Positions 18,024 to 26,599 of a DNA stretch of 64,000 nt are shown piece after piece (the stretch's first letter is position 1; each line of letters starts with the position of its first letter). Origin of the DNA: Pseudomonas sp. B6002. GTDB taxonomy: Bacteria; Pseudomonadota; Gammaproteobacteria; Pseudomonadales; Pseudomonadaceae. A program made the position numbers and the translations under genes. The notes under the pieces were generated by a model that saw nothing but the letters and a program-made list of their open reading frames with translations, ran no database searches and was not told the DNA's origin. The stretch lies in contig NZ_JACAOY010000025.1 in NCBI RefSeq assembly GCF_013385985.1, positions 1-64,000 of the forward strand, read 5' to 3'.

Positions 18024-18913
18024 CGGCTGGCATCGCCCTGGGTCGACTGGCGCGCCAGGTCGGCCAGGGTGTCAATCAGCGCGGTGCGCCCATGCTTGAG
18101 AAACGCCAGGTGATAGTTCACCGCCGCCGGTGGCACCTCAAGCGTCACTTCCTGAAATTCCCCGCGTTCGATCTCTTCCACAAACAAACCCCTGGGCAAA
18201 CAGCTGATGCCCACCCCCGCACGGATCAACGCCAGCAGCGCGAACAGGCTGTTGCTGCCGTACACGTGGTTGAACTCGATACCCTCCTGGGCAAACAGCT
18301 GCTCGCAGCGCTGGGTGATCCCCGAGTCCGGGCCTTGCACGATGATCGGCCACAGCGCCAGTTGCTTGAGGGACAGCGTGGTGCCTTCGGGGAACAGGTG
18401 CGGCGGTGCCAGCCAGGTGAAGCTGATCGATTGCAGCGGGATCGAGGCCATGGCGGCGGTGACGTAGTCCTGCGGGATCACGACCAGGTCCAGGTCACCG
18501 TCGAGCAACTTGCGTTGCAAACGCGCGGACAGGTCCACGTCCGGGTGCAGGCTGATGTCTGGCAGCTGGGCCTTGGTGCGCGCAACGAAGTCGGTGAACC
18601 AGGTGATGGTCACCAGTTCCGTCAACCCCATGCGCACGGCGCGCTGTACCTGGTGGGCGGCGCCGCGCAAGGCGTCCAGCCGGGCCAGGCTGGCGATCAG
18701 GCCTTCGCTGGCCTCCAGCAATTCGGCGCCCTTGGCGCTCAGTTGCACCTTGTGGCTGCCGGGTTCGAACAGCGGCAGGCAGGCTTGTTTTTCCAATTCC
18801 TGCAGGCGCTTGGTGGCGGCTGACTGGGTGATGAACAGGCGCGTGGCGGCCCGCTGCAAGGTGCCGAGCTTGAGGGTCCAGTAAAAGGTTTCGATCTGCT
18901 TGATGTTGATCAT
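18020..18913 (-). CDS. LysR-family regulator (paralogue B)
   Basis: A 297-residue LysR regulator. The true start is the ATG at 18913; the longer open frame upstream is only reading through the previous gene. N-terminal INIKQIETFYWTLKLGTLQRA and the helix TQSAATKRLQELEK form the wHTH. The effector domain starts MGLTELVTITWFTDFVA, aligning with GLTEL/GITEL in its two neighbours, but it has drifted further and its HTH lacks the usual S-x-I-S pattern (SAATKR). Its start overlaps the stop of the upstream LysR by four bases, so the pair is an operon of two regulators. Confidence 0.88.
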   Translation of the reverse strand: MINIKQIETFYWTLKLGTLQRAATRLFITQSAATKRLQELEKQACLPLFEPGSHKVQLSAKGAELLEASEGLIASLARLDALRGAAHQVQRAVRMGLTELVTITWFTDFVARTKAQLPDISLHPDVDLSARLQRKLLDGDLDLVVIPQDYVTAAMASIPLQSISFTWLAPPHLFPEGTTLSLKQLALWPIIVQGPDSGITQRCEQLFAQEGIEFNHVYGSNSLFALLALIRAGVGISCLPRGLFVEEIERGEFQEVTLEVPPAAVNYHLAFLKHGRTALIDTLADLARQSTQGDASR

Positions 18914-19815
18914 GCCGGGCGCCCATAAGCCTGTTGCAGGTCGCAGTGCTCGCCGAGCAGTTCCATCACATGCCGGTGAAACGGGCTGTAGCTGTCGGCC
19001 CGCGCCAGCGCCACATAGGGCGTGGTGGGCAGCGGCGGCGTCACATCGAGCTTCACCAGCTGCCCATTGAGCAAGTAGGGCGCGGCGGTGATGTCGGGCA
19101 GGTAGGTCACACCCAGGCCGGACACGGTCAGGCCGATCAGGGCCGCCAGGCTGCTGCACGGGATGTGCGCGCTGGGGCTGGCCTGGTGCGTGGCGAGCCA
19201 GCTGTCCACCAGCAGGCCGGAACCCGACAGCCGGCCCTGGGCGAGCAGGGTGCAATGGCTCAAATCTTCCAGGCTCAGAGGCTGCTGGTGATCGAGCACG
19301 CCCGGTGCGCAGAACCAGTTGTTGCGCACCTCATCGAGTGCCACCTTGATCAGGCCATTGCTGCTGAACGCATCCGGCACCACGATCACATCCACCTGGC
19401 CGGCCATCAGCAACCCGTGCAGACGCACGCTGAGGTCGACCTCCGGCTCGATGCGCACCTTGGGGTAGTGGCTGGAAACCGCCTTGATCAGCCGTGGCAG
19501 CCAGGTCAGGGCGCTGAGTTCGGTGATGCCGATGCGCAACCGGCGGCTGAGCACCTGCGGGCTGATCAGGCAACTGTTGACGATGTCGCGCTGCAACAGC
19601 ACGTCGCGGGCCTGGGCCACCACTGGTGCGGCCAGCGCGGTGAGCCGGGCGCCACGGCCGCTGCGGTCGAACAGCGCAAACCCTAGCCAGTGCTCCAGTT
19701 CCTGGATCTGCCGGGAAATGGCCGACTGCACCTGGCCCAGGCGATTGGCCGCGCCGTCGAAGGTGCCGTGGTCGACCACGGCAATCAGCGCTTCCAGCTG
19801 TTTGAAGGTAGGCAC
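18910..19815 (-). CDS. LysR-family regulator (paralogue C), divergent from MFS/dehydrogenase genes
   Basis: A 301-residue LysR regulator starting at GTG. HTH: TFDGAANRLGQVQSAISRQIQ. The effector domain opens GITELSALTWLPRLIKAV with YPKVRIEPEVDLS, nearly the same as paralogue A. It is divergent, with 154 bases between, from the MFS transporter and 2-hydroxyacid dehydrogenase at 19970-22341, and most likely regulates them. It is translationally coupled to the LysR gene that follows. Confidence 0.9.
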   Translation of the reverse strand: MPTFKQLEALIAVVDHGTFDGAANRLGQVQSAISRQIQELEHWLGFALFDRSGRGARLTALAAPVVAQARDVLLQRDIVNSCLISPQVLSRRLRIGITELSALTWLPRLIKAVSSHYPKVRIEPEVDLSVRLHGLLMAGQVDVIVVPDAFSSNGLIKVALDEVRNNWFCAPGVLDHQQPLSLEDLSHCTLLAQGRLSGSGLLVDSWLATHQASPSAHIPCSSLAALIGLTVSGLGVTYLPDITAAPYLLNGQLVKLDVTPPLPTTPYVALARADSYSPFHRHVMELLGEHCDLQQAYGRPA

Positions 19816-19900
19816 AGGGTGACTCTCATCTGTTTTTGGAATGTTTTTAGTTCACGGAATATCTCTATGTCTACTTAAATTTCCTCGGCACTATCCCGCT

Positions 19901-19921
19901 CACGGCCTACTGGCGTGAGGT
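19901..19921. promoter_or_regulatory. Inverted repeat upstream of the MFS gene
   Basis: CTCACG (19901-19906) and CGTGAG (19916-19921) form a perfect 6-base dyad, extendable with one bulge (GGCC against GGC). It lies in the LysR/MFS intergenic region 49 bases before the MFS start. It could be an operator or a leader hairpin. Confidence 0.35.
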
Positions 19922-19969
19922 TTTCTTCACGGCGTACCGACCATAACTCCAAGAAAGATCGGTGAAGAA

Positions 19970-21298
19970 ATGAAAGCTGACTCCAAATCCACCAGCCGTT
20001 TCCGCTGGGTCGTGGCGGCGCTGTTTTTCCTGGCCTACATGGTGGCCGGTGCCGACCGTGCCAACATCGGCGTGGTGGTGCCCTTCATCAAACAGGAATA
20101 CCACCTGAGCAACACCGACATTGGCGCCCTGGCGAGCCTGTTCTACCTGACCTACGCCATCGTGCAGATCCCCGCCGGCTACCTGTTCGGCCGCTACGGC
20201 ATCCGCCAGCTGCTGACCGGTTCGCTGGTCCTGACCTCCCTGGCCACCTTGCTCATCGGCTTCACCTCCAGCGTGCTGCAGCTCAAGCTGGCGCGGGCGT
20301 TGCTGGGGGCGGCGGAAGGGCCGATCAACATCGGCATCGTGTCGATCATCAACCGCTGGTTTCCGCCGAGCGAAAAGGGCCTGGCCACGGGCATCTTCAT
20401 GTCGTCGATCAAGGTGGCGCCGGCCATCGTGCCGCCGCTGTGTGCCTACATCGTGCACCTGTACGGCTGGCGCGAAGTGTTCTTTTTCTTCGCTATCCCG
20501 GGGTTCTTCGTGGCCCTGTTGTGGTGGTGGCTGGTCAAGGACGATCCGGCCGACAGCCCGCACTGTTCGGCCAGCGAGTTGCAGCATATCCAGGGCAGCC
20601 AAGCCCAGGGCGCGGCCTCGGTCCAGCCGATGGTGCGCATTCCGGCGTGGTTCGACCGGCTGATCCGCACCCGCCAGGTGCCGCTGCTGGCCGACAACAA
20701 AAGCATCCTCGCCTCATGGAACGTGTGGGCCTGTGCCATGGGCTACTTCCTGATGGTGGGCATTACCTATTCGATCATGACCTGGGTGCCCACCTACCTG
20801 ATCACCGTCAAGCAGTACTCGGTGTTGAAGATGGGCATGGTGGCCTCCGCGCCGTGGGTCGGCGCGATCATCGGCAACCTGCTGGGTGGCTGGCTCTCGG
20901 ACCGGGTGTTCGACCGTCGGCGCAAACCGGCGATGCTGATCGGCTCGCTGGCCACGGTGCTGATGATGGTCGTGCTGCTCAACGCGCCCAGCGATCCCTT
21001 GCTGTTGTCGGCGGTGTTCCTGCTGGCGGGCATCCTGCTCAACATCGGTTATTCGACCTTCCTGGTGTACCCCATGGGCCTGGCCACCAAGGAACGTGTG
21101 CCGTTCGCCGCGTCCATCGTCAACACCGGCGGTTCTCTGGGCGGTGCCTTCACGCCGTTTGTGGTCGGCTTGTTGCTCGACCATTTCAATTGGGACTACG
21201 TGTTTGGTTTTCTCGGGGTGAGCTCGCTGATCACCTTCGCCATCGTGCTCACCATGGTCGAGCCACGCCCTTCAACTGCTGCCAACCCACAAGCCTAG
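19970..21298 (+). CDS. MFS transporter, anion:cation symporter (ACS) type
   Basis: A 442-residue 12-helix major facilitator protein. VAGADRANIGVVVPFI in helix 1 and the LFYLTYAIVQIPAGYLFGRYGIR motif are typical of the ACS family (hexuronate, glucarate, phthalate and other organic anion carriers). The central loop (residues ~195-245) and ILNIGYSTFLVYPMGL in the C-terminal half also fit. The ATG follows GGTGAAGAA. The 2-hydroxyacid dehydrogenase starts 8 bases after its stop, suggesting the cargo is a 2-hydroxy or 2-oxo acid. The exact substrate cannot be read from the sequence. Confidence 0.9.
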   Translation: MKADSKSTSRFRWVVAALFFLAYMVAGADRANIGVVVPFIKQEYHLSNTDIGALASLFYLTYAIVQIPAGYLFGRYGIRQLLTGSLVLTSLATLLIGFTSSVLQLKLARALLGAAEGPINIGIVSIINRWFPPSEKGLATGIFMSSIKVAPAIVPPLCAYIVHLYGWREVFFFFAIPGFFVALLWWWLVKDDPADSPHCSASELQHIQGSQAQGAASVQPMVRIPAWFDRLIRTRQVPLLADNKSILASWNVWACAMGYFLMVGITYSIMTWVPTYLITVKQYSVLKMGMVASAPWVGAIIGNLLGGWLSDRVFDRRRKPAMLIGSLATVLMMVVLLNAPSDPLLLSAVFLLAGILLNIGYSTFLVYPMGLATKERVPFAASIVNTGGSLGGAFTPFVVGLLLDHFNWDYVFGFLGVSSLITFAIVLTMVEPRPSTAANPQA

Positions 21299-21306
21299 GA
21301 GCCCGG

Positions 21307-22341
21307 ATGAACCGAGTGATGCAGGTGTGTCGCCTCGATTTCTGGATCAACCCCGTCTTTGACGAAATGATCCAGGCCAACCCCCAACTGGCGCTGCAGG
21401 TGCTGCCGCGCCAGGGCGACGATGCCCGTACCCTGGCCGCCTTGCGCCAGGCCCATGCCTACCATGTCTCGGCCGCCAAGGACGAGTTGCCCAGGCACTG
21501 GTTTGCCGGCCAGGCGTTGATCGAGCAGTGCCCGGCATTGCTCTGCGTGTCGTCGGGCGGCGCGGGGTTCGACACCGTGGATGTCGCCGCCTGCAGCCGT
21601 GCGGGCATTGCCGTGATGAATCAGGCGGGCGCCAACGCCCACTCGGTGGCCGAGCACACGTTTGGCCTGCTGCTGGCGGTGGTCAAGCGCATCGTCGAGT
21701 CCCACAACACCTTGCACCACGCCACCGGTTTCAGCCGCGAAGACCTGATGGGCGAAGAGATCCATGGGCGCACCCTCGGCCTGATCGGGCTGGGGGAAAT
21801 CGGCCGGCGCGTGGCGACCATCGCCCGCGGTTTTGGCCTGGAGGTGCTGGCCTACGACCCCCACCTGCGCGATGAGCAGATGCAGGCCCATGGCGCGCAG
21901 CCGGTGAGCTTGGCCGAGCTGTTGCGGCGCAGTGATGTTGTGTCCCTGCATTGCCCGCTGGATGCCAGCACTCGCCACTTGATGGGCGCCGAGCAGTTCG
22001 CCGCGATGAAGCGGGGGGCGGTATTCCTCTCGACTGCCCGGGGTGGCATCCATGATGAAGCGGCGTTGTACGTGGCCCTCAAGAACGGCCATTTGAGCGG
22101 CGCCGGGCTGGATGTGTGGGCCTGTGAACCCCCGCCCCAGGATGCACCGTTGATGAGCTTGCCCAATGTGGTCGCGACCTTTCACACGGCAGGCGTCACC
22201 CACGGTGGGCGGCGCAATGTGGCGCGTTCATCGGCGGCGCAGATCGCGGCGTTGCTGCGTGGCGAGCGCCCGCCCCATCTGCTGAACCCCGAAGCCTGGG
22301 GGCTGATCCGCGAGCGGGTAGGGCGTGTGCTGGGCGCTTGA
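21307..22341 (+). CDS. D-2-hydroxyacid dehydrogenase (NAD-binding)
   Basis: A 344-residue member of the D-isomer-specific 2-hydroxyacid dehydrogenase family. The Rossmann motif is IGLGEIGRRVA, the catalytic arginine is in STARGGIHDEAAL, the glutamate in GLDVWACEPP, and the histidine in TFHTAGVTHGG. The open frame extends far upstream inside the MFS gene, but the ATG at 21307, right after the MFS stop, is the sensible start. It would reduce a 2-oxo acid or oxidise a D-2-hydroxy acid taken up by the co-transcribed MFS carrier. Confidence 0.9.
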   Translation: MNRVMQVCRLDFWINPVFDEMIQANPQLALQVLPRQGDDARTLAALRQAHAYHVSAAKDELPRHWFAGQALIEQCPALLCVSSGGAGFDTVDVAACSRAGIAVMNQAGANAHSVAEHTFGLLLAVVKRIVESHNTLHHATGFSREDLMGEEIHGRTLGLIGLGEIGRRVATIARGFGLEVLAYDPHLRDEQMQAHGAQPVSLAELLRRSDVVSLHCPLDASTRHLMGAEQFAAMKRGAVFLSTARGGIHDEAALYVALKNGHLSGAGLDVWACEPPPQDAPLMSLPNVVATFHTAGVTHGGRRNVARSSAAQIAALLRGERPPHLLNPEAWGLIRERVGRVLGA

Positions 22342-22440
22342 TAGGCATATTTTTAAAGTATCCAAACCCCGTTATTTAGATATTTTTAATAGGTGGACAG
22401 CACTGATAGGCTCTTAAAAAAACAAGAGAAGTGCCCGGTC

Positions 22441-23505
22441 ATGTTCATAAGCCTGCCCACCGCCCTGAAACCCTTCACCGCCGTTTTGGCCTCCCTCGCC
22501 CTGATGGGCACCCTGAGCAGTTGCGCCAAGGTCGACGTGCACAGCGAAGGCGTCGACAAGCCTGAAGCCGATGCCCGCCAGGTTTTGCGTCTGGGCCACG
22601 ATGACAGCGCCTACCCGTTCCCGATCTACGCCAACGCCGACCTCTACAACCCGCCCAAGACCCTGGAGCGTGCGGTGGTGATTTTGCATGGCGTGCAGCG
22701 TGACGCCGACCAGTACTTCAACACCGGTCACAAGCTGCTGGGCAACGCCCGTCTGCCGAGCACCACCACCTTGTTGCTGGCGCCGAATTTCCTCACCCCC
22801 ACCGATTCAGGCGTGAGCAATGACATGCCGCTGTGGCCACGGGACAAGTGGATGCACGGCATCGAATCGCAGTTCGGGCGCAAAGGCATTCCAGCCTTCC
22901 AGGTGCTCGACGATGTGGTCGGCTACCTGTCCGATCGCCAGCGATACCCGGCGCTCAAGGAAATCGTGATGGTCAGCCATTCGGCCGGCGCGCAACTGAT
23001 GCAACGCTACGCGGTGATGAATGACCTCGACGCCAGCCTCAAGGCCCACGGCCTGACGATCCGCTACGTGGTCGCCAGCCCCTCGAGCTATGTGTACTTC
23101 GACGAAAACCGCTGGCAGGACGGCGTGTTCAAGCCGGTGGTGAGCATCATGTGCCCCAGCTACAGCCGCTATCGCTATGGCCTCGACAATGCGCCCGCCT
23201 ACCTGCAGAACCAGCACCTGACGAACCGCCAAGTGTTTGCCCGCTATGCCGCGCGCGATATCACCTACCTGGTCGGTGCCCAGGACAACAACCCCACCAG
23301 CCGTGTGCTCGACAGCTCCTGCGGGGCCAATTACCAGGGCGACACCCGGCTTGATCGGCAATTGAATTTCGTCAGCTACGAGCAGTTCTTGTCGAACCAA
23401 TGGCAGATCCCCTTGCGCCATCCCCAGCACACGATTCCCGGTATCGGCCACAACGCGGCGCGCCTCCTGGGTGACAAGGCGGTGGCGCGAATGCTGTTTC
23501 CCTGA
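22441..23505 (+). CDS. Alpha/beta-hydrolase family lipoprotein
   Basis: A 354-residue protein with an N-terminal lipoprotein signal, lipobox LSSC with C28. The alpha/beta-hydrolase fold is suggested by AVVILHGVQRDADQY (oxyanion-hole HG) and the nucleophile elbow VSHSAGAQ, S181, a SxSxG variant of GxSxG. A terminal GIGHNAARLLGD histidine could complete the triad. The ATG at 22441 is chosen because it gives a proper signal; the frame is open 48 bases further up. It ends 54 bases before the TpsB-porin gene and might be expressed with that operon. Substrate unknown. Confidence 0.8.
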   Translation: MFISLPTALKPFTAVLASLALMGTLSSCAKVDVHSEGVDKPEADARQVLRLGHDDSAYPFPIYANADLYNPPKTLERAVVILHGVQRDADQYFNTGHKLLGNARLPSTTTLLLAPNFLTPTDSGVSNDMPLWPRDKWMHGIESQFGRKGIPAFQVLDDVVGYLSDRQRYPALKEIVMVSHSAGAQLMQRYAVMNDLDASLKAHGLTIRYVVASPSSYVYFDENRWQDGVFKPVVSIMCPSYSRYRYGLDNAPAYLQNQHLTNRQVFARYAARDITYLVGAQDNNPTSRVLDSSCGANYQGDTRLDRQLNFVSYEQFLSNQWQIPLRHPQHTIPGIGHNAARLLGDKAVARMLFP

Positions 23506-23559
23506 GCACCACGCTGTTTGCCCAACGCTGCGTCTCGATAAAAACAATAAGAGAACTGT

Positions 23560-26500
23560 ATGAGCCCAACTCTCCCCACTGCCCGGGTGCCACGCACCTG
23601 GGGGCCTGGCGCATTGTCGCTGCTGGCCGCCGCCCTGATCGCTGCCCAGGCCCAGGCCGACACGCTGCCGTCGTCCGGCACCCTGTTCGATAACAGCCGC
23701 TCGGTGCTGCGCCCCACCGACAATGCGCAGCCGGCCGCTCCCGGCAGTGTGCGCATCGAAAGCCAGGACGACACGCCAGTGCCCAAAGCGGGCAACTCGA
23801 CGGTGCAAGTGCAGGTCAAACGCTTCGTGGTCACCGGCAACCGCGAACTCAGCGATGCCCAGTTGCAACCGGTGCTGCTGCCCTACGCCGGCAAGACCCT
23901 GAACCTGGATGGCCTGCGTGACGCCGCCGCGCAAGTTACGGCGCTGTACCGAGCGCGGGGATACCTGGTGGCGCGGGCCTACCTGCCGGCCCAGGACATT
24001 CAAAATGGCCAGGTAACCATCGGTGTCTCCGAGGGCGTGATCGGCCAGGTCAGCGCATTGCCGGACGCCAATGTGCGCCTGCGCCCTGAAGTGCAGCAGC
24101 AGTTCATCCATGCGCTGCCCTCCGGCACCATCATCCGTGAGCAAGACCTGGAGCGCGTGTTGCTGCGCCTGTCGGACATCACCGGCGTGGCCGTGCACGC
24201 GATCCTGCGGCCGTCGCAGCAGCCCGGCGCCGCCGACATCGTGCTCAAGCTCAGCGAGATGACCGCCTGGACCGCCCGCGCCGCCATCGACAACTACGGC
24301 AACTACTACACCGGCAGCAACCGCCTGACTTCCAGCGTCAGCCTCAACGACGCCCTGGGCCTTGGCGACAGTTTTACCGCCACTTCGCAGAACTCCTTCG
24401 AAGGCCTGAACATCAAGGGCATCGGTTACCAGCAACCGCTGGGCGCCACCGGGATCTCGGTGGGCGCCAACTACGCCGAGCTGGAATACAGCATCGGCAA
24501 GAACCTCAAGGGCCTGGATGCCGACGGCACCGCGCAGGTGTCTTCGGTGTTCATCAACAGCTCGCTGCTGCGTTCGCGTGACAGCAATATCAGTGTCAAC
24601 CTGGCCGAAGATCACCGGCGCTTTGAAGACTCCGCCGGTGGTTTTACCGTGAACAAGTCGGCGGTGTTTCGCAGCGCCACGCTGTACGGCAACTGGCGCG
24701 ATGACTGGCAAGGCAGCAACACCTGGAGCCTGGCCTACGGCATTGGTGACCTGGACAAGAAAACGCCGGCCGACGCCGCGTTGGATGCGCTCACCTCCAA
24801 CGCTGCCGGGCACTACAAGAAGGCCAACCTGAGCTTCAGCCGCCTGCAATACCTCGGCAATGGCTACTCGCTGTTTGGCTCGGTGACCGGGCAGTGGGCC
24901 GACAAGAACCTCGACTCTTCGGAAAAACTCAGCCTTGGCGGGCCTAACGGTGTGCGCGCCTATCCTGTCGGTGAAGTGGCCGGCGATGAAGGCGTGCTCG
25001 GCCGCCTGGAGCTGCGCAAATACCTCGGGCGCTTCAACGGCGCTATCGCCGAGGGCACGTTGTTTGCCGATGCGGGCAAGGTCACGGTCAACAAGAACCC
25101 GTGGGACGCCAGCGAAAACACCCTCACACGCTACGGCTACGGCGTGGGCTTGAACCTCTATCACCGCGACCTGGTGATGAACACCAGCCTGGCGTTCTCC
25201 CCGGGAGCCGACCCTACCAGCGATGACCGCGCGGCCAAGCGCCTGTGGTTCTCGATTTCCGGCTCGCCCCAGGCGTTCGCCGGGCTGGCCAGCGACATCG
25301 GCTCCAAGGGCGAAGACTTCGAAGTGGCCGAGACCGACACCGTCATCTACGGCAACTTCGGCATCGTCCCTGAATACGTCGACCGCCACGGCTCCACCCC
25401 GGCAGCACCGGCTGACCAGAGCCGCCTGGCCACGCCGAACGGGCGCAACATGGCGAGCTTCTGGCGCGCCCGCGACAACGTGTCCGCCCTCGGCGTGCAC
25501 GGTGGTTATGGCCTCACCGATGACTGGAAGCTGCTGTGGCAACTGGAATACGGCATCTCGATGAACTACACCGCGAGCAACGACAAGTCGGTGAACCCGT
25601 CGGCATCGCCGAGCACCAAGCTGCGCAACACCGGTGCGGCGTTCAATAACACCGACTACGGCACGCTGCTGTATGGCGTGTGGGACATGCCGATGAAAGA
25701 GTCCACCACCACCCTGGACCCGTTCAACGGCAAGACCAGTGCGGCGTACTTCAACATCATCGGCTCGCCGGGCTTCAGCGCCGGCCTGTCGACCAACGTC
25801 AACGGCCCGCAGAGCTACAACGACACGGCAGTGAATGGCGACGCGGCGTTCAACCGCCGCCAGGCCGGCGTGGTGGAATACTGGACGCCGGAGTGGAACG
25901 GCCTGCAACTCAAACTGGCCTATTCGAACAACGGCATGAGCGCCGCCAGTGATGTGGACAAAGGCTATGTCTACGGCAGCAGCCTGACCTACAACAACGG
26001 CGGCTTCACGGCGGTGTTCGCCACCGAGCGGCACATCAACTACTTCGGTATTGCCGACCTGGGCCGTAACGCGCGCGGCTTGGGCAGCAGCACCCATGTC
26101 ACCGACGGCACCTCGTCGGATGATTTCAGTTTCCGTTACGGCCTGGCCTACGACTTTGGCGCGACCAAGCTGTCGCTGATCGCCGATGACCTGTCCTATT
26201 CCGAAGACGGCGTGATCAACACGAGCACCACCACCAGCGACCTTTCCAAGTACCGCCGCCGGGCCTACCTGGTGGGGGCGTCCCACAAGATCGGCCCCTG
26301 GACCCTGAAGGCCAGCTACGGCAAGGCCTTGCCCGGCAAGTGCGAGATGATCCGCGCCACCCCGGTGGAGTGCGACACCCACGGCATGGGCGCCACCCAG
26401 TACGCCATTGGCGCCAACTACAAGCTGACCAAGCGCATCGACCTGTTCACCCAGTACGTGCTGCTGAAGAACAACTCCCTGGCCAACTACAACTTCGCCC

Positions 26501-26589
26501 TTACCGGCGTCACGGCGGCCAGCGGTTATTCGCCCGGCGCGGGCACCACCATCAGCGCCGTCGGCACTGGCATCAACTATTCGTTCTGA
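23560..26589 (+). CDS. TpsB transporter fused to a C-terminal general porin (double barrel)
   Basis: A 1009-residue outer-membrane protein, nearly twice the usual TpsB length (~560). Signal peptide 1-33 (AQAQA). POTRA 1 is about 84-158 (VKRFVVTGN..., LYRARGYLVARAYLPAQ) and POTRA 2 about 160-233. A 16-strand barrel follows from about 235 to 573, with the loop-6 motif LSLGGPNGVRAYP (458-469) and an end RLWFSISG typical of a complete TpsB. After a linker (574-590), residues ~591-1009 read as a second barrel of the general porin (Porin_4) type: VIYGNFGIVPEYV, FWRARDNVSALGVHGGYGL, VVEYWTPEWNGLQLKLAYS, TQYVLLKNNS and a terminal INYSF. It is one frame with no stop or shift. The TpsA partner starts 10 bases downstream. 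Confidence 0.85.
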   Translation: MSPTLPTARVPRTWGPGALSLLAAALIAAQAQADTLPSSGTLFDNSRSVLRPTDNAQPAAPGSVRIESQDDTPVPKAGNSTVQVQVKRFVVTGNRELSDAQLQPVLLPYAGKTLNLDGLRDAAAQVTALYRARGYLVARAYLPAQDIQNGQVTIGVSEGVIGQVSALPDANVRLRPEVQQQFIHALPSGTIIREQDLERVLLRLSDITGVAVHAILRPSQQPGAADIVLKLSEMTAWTARAAIDNYGNYYTGSNRLTSSVSLNDALGLGDSFTATSQNSFEGLNIKGIGYQQPLGATGISVGANYAELEYSIGKNLKGLDADGTAQVSSVFINSSLLRSRDSNISVNLAEDHRRFEDSAGGFTVNKSAVFRSATLYGNWRDDWQGSNTWSLAYGIGDLDKKTPADAALDALTSNAAGHYKKANLSFSRLQYLGNGYSLFGSVTGQWADKNLDSSEKLSLGGPNGVRAYPVGEVAGDEGVLGRLELRKYLGRFNGAIAEGTLFADAGKVTVNKNPWDASENTLTRYGYGVGLNLYHRDLVMNTSLAFSPGADPTSDDRAAKRLWFSISGSPQAFAGLASDIGSKGEDFEVAETDTVIYGNFGIVPEYVDRHGSTPAAPADQSRLATPNGRNMASFWRARDNVSALGVHGGYGLTDDWKLLWQLEYGISMNYTASNDKSVNPSASPSTKLRNTGAAFNNTDYGTLLYGVWDMPMKESTTTLDPFNGKTSAAYFNIIGSPGFSAGLSTNVNGPQSYNDTAVNGDAAFNRRQAGVVEYWTPEWNGLQLKLAYSNNGMSAASDVDKGYVYGSSLTYNNGGFTAVFATERHINYFGIADLGRNARGLGSSTHVTDGTSSDDFSFRYGLAYDFGATKLSLIADDLSYSEDGVINTSTTTSDLSKYRRRAYLVGASHKIGPWTLKASYGKALPGKCEMIRATPVECDTHGMGATQYAIGANYKLTKRIDLFTQYVLLKNNSLANYNFALTGVTAASGYSPGAGTTISAVGTGINYSF

Positions 26590-26599
26590 GGAGAAGGCT

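Noticed and set aside
20440..21306. Upstream extension of the 2-hydroxyacid dehydrogenase inside the MFS gene
   Set aside because: Arginine/glycine-rich shadow translation; the dehydrogenase fold begins at 21307.
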